The translations under genes were made by a program, and so were the position numbers. Shown one piece after another: positions 9,231 to 14,212 of a DNA stretch of 14,212 nt; positions within the stretch are counted from its first letter, which is position 1; every line of letters starts with the position of its first letter. The notes beneath the pieces were generated by a model, which made no database searches, had not been told where the DNA came from, and worked only from the letters and a program-made list of their open reading frames with translations. Where the stretch lies: positions 1-14,212 of the forward strand of contig WPIO01000652.1 of NCBI GenBank assembly GCA_009760855.2, given 5' to 3'. The stretch comes from Cristatella mucedo (lineage: Eukaryota > Bryozoa > Phylactolaemata > Cristatellidae).

Positions 9231-9605
9231 ACCATGTTTAAAGCATTTCGCACGTAAATAACACGTTTCGCACGAGTTCGCACCAGATCGCGGAATGTGT
9301 AGAAACTCCAAATCTGCATGTCGGAGCGTGCGCTGACGGGCAGCAGAGTGCAGCACCATGATTAAAGCATTTCGCACGTAAATAACACGTTTTAAACGAG
9401 TTCGCACCAGATCGCGGAATATGTAGAAACTTCAAATCTGCATGTCGGAGCGTGCGCTGAATGGCAGCAGAGTTCTGCACCATGTTTAAAGCATTTCGCA
9501 CGTAAATAACACGTTTCGCACGAGTTCGCAGCAGATCGCGGAATATAAAGAAACTTCAAATCTGCATGTCGGAGCGTGTGCTGACTGGCAGCAGCAGAGT
9601 GCTGC
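9231..9605. repeat. Degenerate island: three strongly diverged units
   Basis: The unit at 9231 has AACTCCAAATC, GACGGGCAG and GTGCAGCACC. The unit at 9355 has ATGATTAAAGC, CGTTTTAAACGAG, GCTGAATGG and AGTTCTGCACC. The unit at 9479 has CGCAGCAGATC, GGAATATAAAGAAAC, GTGTGCTG and an extra GCA. The changes are spread over each unit, unlike the single private variants typical elsewhere. AGTTCTGCACC also occurs in the next-but-one unit (9606-9729), which suggests local sharing. The island probably escaped recent homogenisation. Confidence 0.85.
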
Positions 9606-10598
9606 ACCATGTTTAAAGCATTTCGCACGTAAATAACACGTTTCGCACGAGTTCGCACCAGATCGCGGAATGTGTAGAAACTTCAAATCTGCATGTCGGA
9701 GCGTGCGCTGACTGGCAGCAGAGTTCTGCACCATGTTTAAAGCATTTCGCACGTAAATAACACGTTTCGCACGAGTTCGCACCAGATCGCGGGATATGTA
9801 GAAACTTCAAATCTGCATGTCGGAGCGTGCGCTGACTGGCAGCAGAGTGCTGCACCATGTTTAAAGCATTTCGCACGTAAATAACACGTTTCGCACGAGA
9901 TCGCACCAGATCGCGGAATATGTAGAAACTTCAAATCTGCATGTCGGAGCGTGCGCTGACTGGCAGCAGAGTGCTGCACCATGTTTAAAGCATTTCGCAC
10001 GTAAATAACACGTTTCGCACGAGTTCGCACCAGATCGCGGAATGTGTAGAAACTTCAAATCTGCATGTCGGAGCGTGCGCTGCCTGGCAGCAGAGTGCTG
10101 CACCATGTTTAAAGCATTTCGCACGTAAATAACACGTTTCGCACGAGTTCGCACCAGATCGCGGAATATGTAGAAACTTCAAATCTGCATGTCGGAGCGT
10201 GCGCTGACTGGCAGCAGAGTGCTGCACCATGTTTAAAGCATTTCGCACGTAAATAACACGTTTCGCACGAGTTCGCACCAGATCGCGGAATATGTAGAAA
10301 CTTCAAATCTGCATGTCGGAGCGTGCGCTGACTGGCAGCAGAGTGCTGCACCATGTTTAAAGCATTTCGCACGTAAATAACACGTTTCGCACGAGTTCGC
10401 ACCAGATCGCGGAATATGTAGAAACTTTAAATCTGCATGTCGGAGCGTGCGCTGACTGGCAGCAGAGTGCTGCACCATGTTTAAAGCATTTCGCACGTAA
10501 ATAACACGTTTTCGCACGAGTTCGCACCAGATCGCGGAATGTGTAGAAACTTCAAATCTGCATGTCGGAGCGTGCGCTGACTGGCAGCAGAGTGCTGC

Positions 10599-10848
10599 AC
10601 CATGTTTAAAGCATTTCGCACGTAAATAACACGTTTCGCACGAGTTCGCACCAGATCGCGGAATGTGTAGAAAACCCAAAATCTGCATGTCAGAGCGTGC
10701 GCTGACTGGCAGCAGAGTGCAGCACCATGTTTTAAAGCTTTTCGCACGTAAATAACACGTTTCGCACGAGTTCGCACCAGATCGCGGAATGTGTAGAAAC
10801 TTCAAATCTGCATGTCAGAGCGTGCGCTGACTGGCAGCAGAGTGCTGC
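10599..10848. repeat. Adjacent units sharing the G93A variant
   Basis: The units at 10599 and 10724 both read CATGTCAGAGCG instead of CATGTCGGAGCG, which removes one CpG. The first also has TAGAAAACCCAAAATCTGC and GTGCAGCACC. The TAGAAAACCCAAAATC form closely resembles TAGAAAAACCAAAATC in the unit at 5101, and GTGCAGCACC recurs from the unit at 9231. The second unit has an extra T and AAGCTTTTCG. Sharing between neighbours points to local duplication or conversion. Confidence 0.8.
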
Positions 10849-11051
10849 ACCATGTTTAAAGCATTTCGCACGTAAATAACACGTTTCGCACGAGTTCGCA
10901 CCAGATCGCGGAATATGTAGAAACTTCAAATTTTTTAAAGCATTTCGCACGTAAATAACACGTTTCGCACGAGTTCGCACCAGATCGCGGAATGTGTAGA
11001 AACTTCAAATCTGCATGTCGGAGCGTGCGCTGACTGGCAGCAGAGTGCTGC
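10849..11051. repeat. Two units fused by a net 45-bp deletion
   Basis: The unit at 10849 runs to CTTCAAAT and then passes directly through extra T bases into TTTAAAGC of the next unit (about 10924-10942, CTTCAAATTTTTTAAAGC). The end of one monomer and the ACCATG of the next are lost, with a net deficit of 45 bp. The right breakpoint is the same as in the deletion near 1500, again with two extra T bases at the joint, while the left breakpoints differ. Confidence 0.85.
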
Positions 11052-11299
11052 ACCATGTTTAAAGCATTTCGCACGTAAATAACACGTTTCGCACGAGTTC
11101 GCACCAGATCGCGGAATATGTAGAAACTTCAAATCTGCATGTCGGAGCGTCTGCTGACTGGCAGCAGAGTGCTGCACCATGTTTAAAGCATTTCGCACGT
11201 AAATAACACGTTTCGCACGAGTTCGCACCAGATCGCGGAATATGTAGAAACTTCAAATCTGCATGTCGGAGCGTGCGCTGACTGGCAGCAGAGTGCTGC

Positions 11300-11405
11300 A
11301 CCATGTTTAAAGCATTTCGCACGTAAATAACACGTTTCGCACGAGTTCGCACCAGATCGCGAAACTGCATGTCGGAGCGTGCGCTGACTGGCAGCAGAGT
11401 GCTGC
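11300..11405. repeat. 106-bp unit with an 18-bp deletion
   Basis: The sequence reads ATCGCGAAACTGCATG (about 11357-11372), where consensus has 18 more bases. Two separate losses explain it best: about 10 bp between ATCGCG and GAAAC, removing the diagnostic A/G site, and 8 bp between GAAAC and TGCATG. It is the only shortened unit that keeps both of its ends. Confidence 0.85.
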
Positions 11406-11777
11406 ACCATGTTTAAAGCATTTCGCACGTAAATAACACGTTTCGCACGAGTTCGCACCAGATCGCGGAATATGTAGAAACTTCAAATCTGCATGTCGGA
11501 GCGTGCGCTGACTGGCAGCAGAGTGCTGCACCATGTTTAAAGCATTTCGCACGTAAATAACACGTTTCGCACGAGTTCGCACCAGATCGCGGAATATGTA
11601 GAAACTTCAAATCTGCATGTCGGAGCGTGCGCTGACTGGCAGCAGAGTGCTGCACCATGTTTAAAGCATTTCGCACGTAAATAACACGTTTCGCACGAGT
11701 TCGCACCAGATCGCGGAATATCTAGAAACTTCAAATCTGCATGTCGGAGCGTGCGCTGACTGGCAGCAGAGTGCTGC

Positions 11778-14212
11778 ACCATGTTTAAAGCATTTCGCAC
11801 GTAAATAACACGTTTCGCACGAGTTCGCACCAGATCGCGGAATGTGTAGAAACTTCAAATCTGCATGTCGGAGCGGACGCTGACTGGCAGCAGAGTGCTG
11901 CACCATGTTTAAAGCATTTCGCACGTAAATAACACGTTTCGCACGAGTTCGCACCAGATCGCGGAATATGTGTGTAGAAACTTCAAATCTGCATGTCGGA
12001 GCGTGTGCTGACTGGCAGCAGAGTGCTGCACCATGTTTAAAGCATTTCGCACGTAAATAACACGTTTCGCACGAGTTCGCACCAGATCGCGGAATGTGTA
12101 GAAACTTCAAATCTGCATGTCGGAGCGTGCGCTGACTGGCAGCAGAGTGCTGCACCATGTTTAAAGCATTTCGCACGTAAATAACACGTTTCGCACGAGT
12201 TCGCACCAGATCGCGGAAAGTGTAGTTACTTCAAATCTGCATGTCGGAGCGTGCGCTGACTGGCAGCAGAGTGCTGCACCATGTTTAAAGCATTTCGCAC
12301 GTAAATAACACGTTTCGCACGAGTTCGCACCAGATCGCGGAATGTGTAGAAACTTCAAATCTGCATGTCGGAGCGTGCGCTGACTGGCAGCAGAGTGCTG
12401 CACCATGTTTAAAGCATTTCGCACGTAAATAACACGTTTCGCACGAGTTCGCACCAGATCGCGGAATGTGTAGAAACTTCAAATCTGCATGTCGGAGCGT
12501 GCGCTGACTGGGCAGCAGAGTGCTGCACCATGTTTAAAGCATTTCGCACGTAAATAAACACGTTTCGCACGAGTTCGCACCAGATCGCGGAATATGTAGA
12601 AACTTCAAATCTGCATGTCGGAGCGTGCGCTGACTGGCAGCAGAGTGCTGCACCATGTTTAAAGCATTTCGCACGTAAATAACACGGTTCGCACGAGTTT
12701 TCGCACCAGATCGCGGAATGTGTAGAAACTTCAAATCTGCATGTCGGAGCGTGCGCTGACTGGCAGCAGAGTGCTGCACCATGTTTAAAGCATTTCGCAC
12801 GTAAATAACACGTTTCGCACGAGTTCGCACCAGATCGCGGAATGTGTAGAAACTTCAAATCTGCATGTCGGAGCGTGCGCTGACTGGCAGCAGAGTGCTG
12901 CACCATGTTTAAAGCATTTCGCACGTAAATAACACGTTTTCGCACTAGTTCGCACCAGATCGCGGAATATGTAGAAACTTCAAATCTGCATGTCGGAGCG
13001 TGCGCTGACTGGCAGCAGAGTGCTGCACCATGTTTAAAGCATTTCGCACGTAAATAACACGTTTCGCACGAGTTCGCACCAGATCGCGGAATGTGTAGAA
13101 ACTTCAAATCTGCATGTCGGAGCGTGCGCTGACTGGCAGCAGAGTGCTGCACCATGTTTAAAGCATTTCGCACGTAAATAACACGTTTCGCACGAGTTCG
13201 CACCAGATCGCGGAATGTGTAGAAACTTCAAATCTGCATGTCGGAGCGTGCGCTGACTGGCAGCAGAGTGCTGCACCATGTTTTTAAAGCATTTCGCACG
13301 TAAATAACACGTTTCGCACGAGTTCGCACCAGATCGCGGAATATGTAGAAACTTCAAATCTGCATGTCGGAGCGTGCGCTGACTGGCAGCAGAGTGCTGC
13401 ACCATGTTTAAAGCATTTCGCACGTAAATAACACGTTTCGCACGACGAGTTCGCACCAGATCGCGGAATGTGTAGAAACTTCAAATCTGCATGTCGGAGC
13501 GTGCGCTGACTGGCAGCAGAGTACTGCACCATGTTTAAAGCATTTCGCACGTAAATAACACGTTTCGCACGAGTTCGCACCAGATCGCGGAATGTGTAGA
13601 AACTTCAAATCTGCATGTCGGAGCGTGCGCTGACTGGCAGCAGAGTGCTGCACCATGTTTAAAGCATTTCGCACGTAAATAACACGTTTCGCACGAGTTC
13701 GCACCAGATCGCGGAATGTGTAGAAACTTCAAATCTGCATGTCGGAGCGTGCGCTGACTGGCAGCAGAGTGCTGCACCATGTTTAAAGCATTTCGCACGT
13801 AAATAACACGTTTCGCACGAGTTCGCACCAGATCGCGGAATGTGTAGAAACTTCAAATCTGCATGTCGGAGCGTGCGCTGACTGGCAGCAGAGTGCTGCA
13901 CCATGTTTAAAGCATTTCGCACGTAAATAACACGTTTCGCACGAGTTCGCACCAGATCGCGGAATATGTAGAAACTTCAAATCTGCATGTCGGAGCGTGC
14001 GCTGACTGGCAGCAGAGTGCTGCACCATGTTTAAAGCATTTCGCACGTAAATAACACGTTTCGCACGAGTTCGCACCAGATCGCGGAATGTGTAGAAACT
14101 TCAAATCTGCATGTCGGAGCGTGCGCTGACTGGCAGCAGAGTGCTGCACCATGTTTAAAGCATTTCGCACGTAAATAACACGTTTCGCACGAGTTCGCAC
14201 CAGATCGCGGAA
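11778..14212. repeat. G-type-dominated right part of the array
   Basis: Of the 19 whole units starting from 11778 to 14024, 14 carry the G-type form at position 67 and 5 the A-type (11902, 12527, 12902, 13275, 13900). In contrast, between 542 and 4725 only 4 of 34 units are G-type. From 12527 to 13651 the order is A,G,G,A,G,G,A,G,G. Four consensus G-type units in a row start at 13401-13776, apart from a 3-bp gain and AGTACTGC in the first. The unit at 12154 is divergent (GGAAAGTGTAGTTACTTC). Confidence 0.8.
14148..14212. repeat. Partial terminal monomer (65 bp), cut by window end
   Basis: The last unit matches consensus from ACCATG through CGCGGAA and stops at unit position 65 because the window ends. 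The cut falls just before the A/G diagnostic base, so its type cannot be told. The array clearly continues beyond the window. Confidence 0.95.

Larger units (their letters stand above)
1..14212. repeat. 124-bp satellite DNA array (interior of array)
   Basis: The whole window is a head-to-tail tandem array. The landmark ACCATGTTTAAAGC recurs at 1, 125, 249, 418, 542, 666 and so on to 14148, almost always 124 bp apart. I count 114 units plus a final partial one; 81 are exactly 124 bp. All copies have the same orientation and no non-repeat base lies between them, so there are no spacers or flanks. Units differ by a few substitutions and small indels, and long runs are identical. Length, homogeneity and lack of genes match eukaryotic satellite DNA, commonly found in centromeric, pericentromeric or subtelomeric heterochromatin; that location is inferred, not seen. 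I do not recognise the family. Both window edges lie inside repeats, so the true array is longer. An assembly collapse or expansion cannot be excluded from sequence alone. Confidence 0.98.

Noticed and set aside
8-14200. Many overlapping minus-strand open frames of 65-283 codons with near-identical products
   Set aside because: They repeat with the 124-bp unit and overlap one another in different frames of the same DNA. Most begin with GTG, and their lengths follow from the stop positions and the remainder of 124 over 3. Indels change frame freely and there is no ribosome-binding or splice context. They are shadows of the satellite, not genes.
1-14212. CRISPR array
   Set aside because: Repeats abut each other with no variable spacers, the unit is 124 bp, and no cas-like gene is present.
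1-14212. Transposable element or integrated mobile element
   Set aside because: No terminal repeats, target-site duplications, transposase, reverse transcriptase or unique sequence occur anywhere; all deviations are small edits of the same monomer.
1-14212. tRNA, rRNA or 5S-like tandem RNA genes
   Set aside because: The 124-bp length recalls 5S rRNA, but I see no 5S internal control region, no cloverleaf arms, and no transcribed-gene plus spacer organisation; the TG and T-run indels would also be odd for a structural RNA.
1-14212. Bacterial replication-origin iterons or a repeat-domain surface protein gene
   Set aside because: Iterons are about 20 bp and few, whereas this is more than 14 kb of 124-bp units. 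A repeat-protein gene would have a unit length divisible by 3 and one continuous frame; 124 is not, and stops recur throughout.

Overview
This window is one uninterrupted tandem repeat. It is a head-to-tail satellite array with a basic unit of 124 bp, running from the first base to the last with no unique flanking DNA. I count 114 whole or rearranged units plus a 65-bp partial unit at the right edge, all in the same orientation. Of the 114, 81 are exactly 124 bp, 30 are longer and 3 are shorter; the gains and losses sum exactly to the window length. No protein-coding gene, RNA gene, transposon, CRISPR array or origin can be supported.

The organism cannot be named. A homogeneous array of more than 14 kb with a 124-bp unit, no spacers and no genes is typical of eukaryotic satellite DNA in (peri)centromeric, subtelomeric or other heterochromatic blocks. 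I do not recognise the monomer as a named family. It is 50% GC (62 of 124) with 11 CpG sites, about 1.4 times the number expected from its C and G content. That is unusual for satellite DNA in a heavily CpG-methylated genome.

Unit anatomy (unit position 1 = the A of ACCATG): positions 16-65 read as five 10-bp sub-units, four of which carry TCGC in exact 10-bp register. Positions 66-85 are an A-rich stretch with a TG slippage site and a common A/G polymorphism at position 67. Positions 90-104 are GC-rich. Positions 110-124 form a perfect 6-bp inverted repeat around a 3-base loop.

Layout by region: 1-1620 is mixed, with one 45-bp internal duplication (249-417) and one 39-bp net loss (about 1490-1505). 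1621-2736 is a block of nine identical A-type units. 2737-5970 is mostly A-type with scattered small insertions. 5971-9853 is the most diverged part, with degenerate islands at 6347-6594 and 9231-9605. 9854-11777 is mixed, with two shortened units. 11778-14212 is mostly G-type. The pattern fits unequal crossing-over, gene conversion and replication slippage acting on an array with recently homogenised and older parts.

The minus strand is open over long stretches (up to 283 codons) only because the unit has few stop codons on that strand and 124 is not divisible by 3. I do not annotate these frames as genes. I found no previously undescribed gene system here. What deserves a second look is the repeat's internal structure and mutation pattern.
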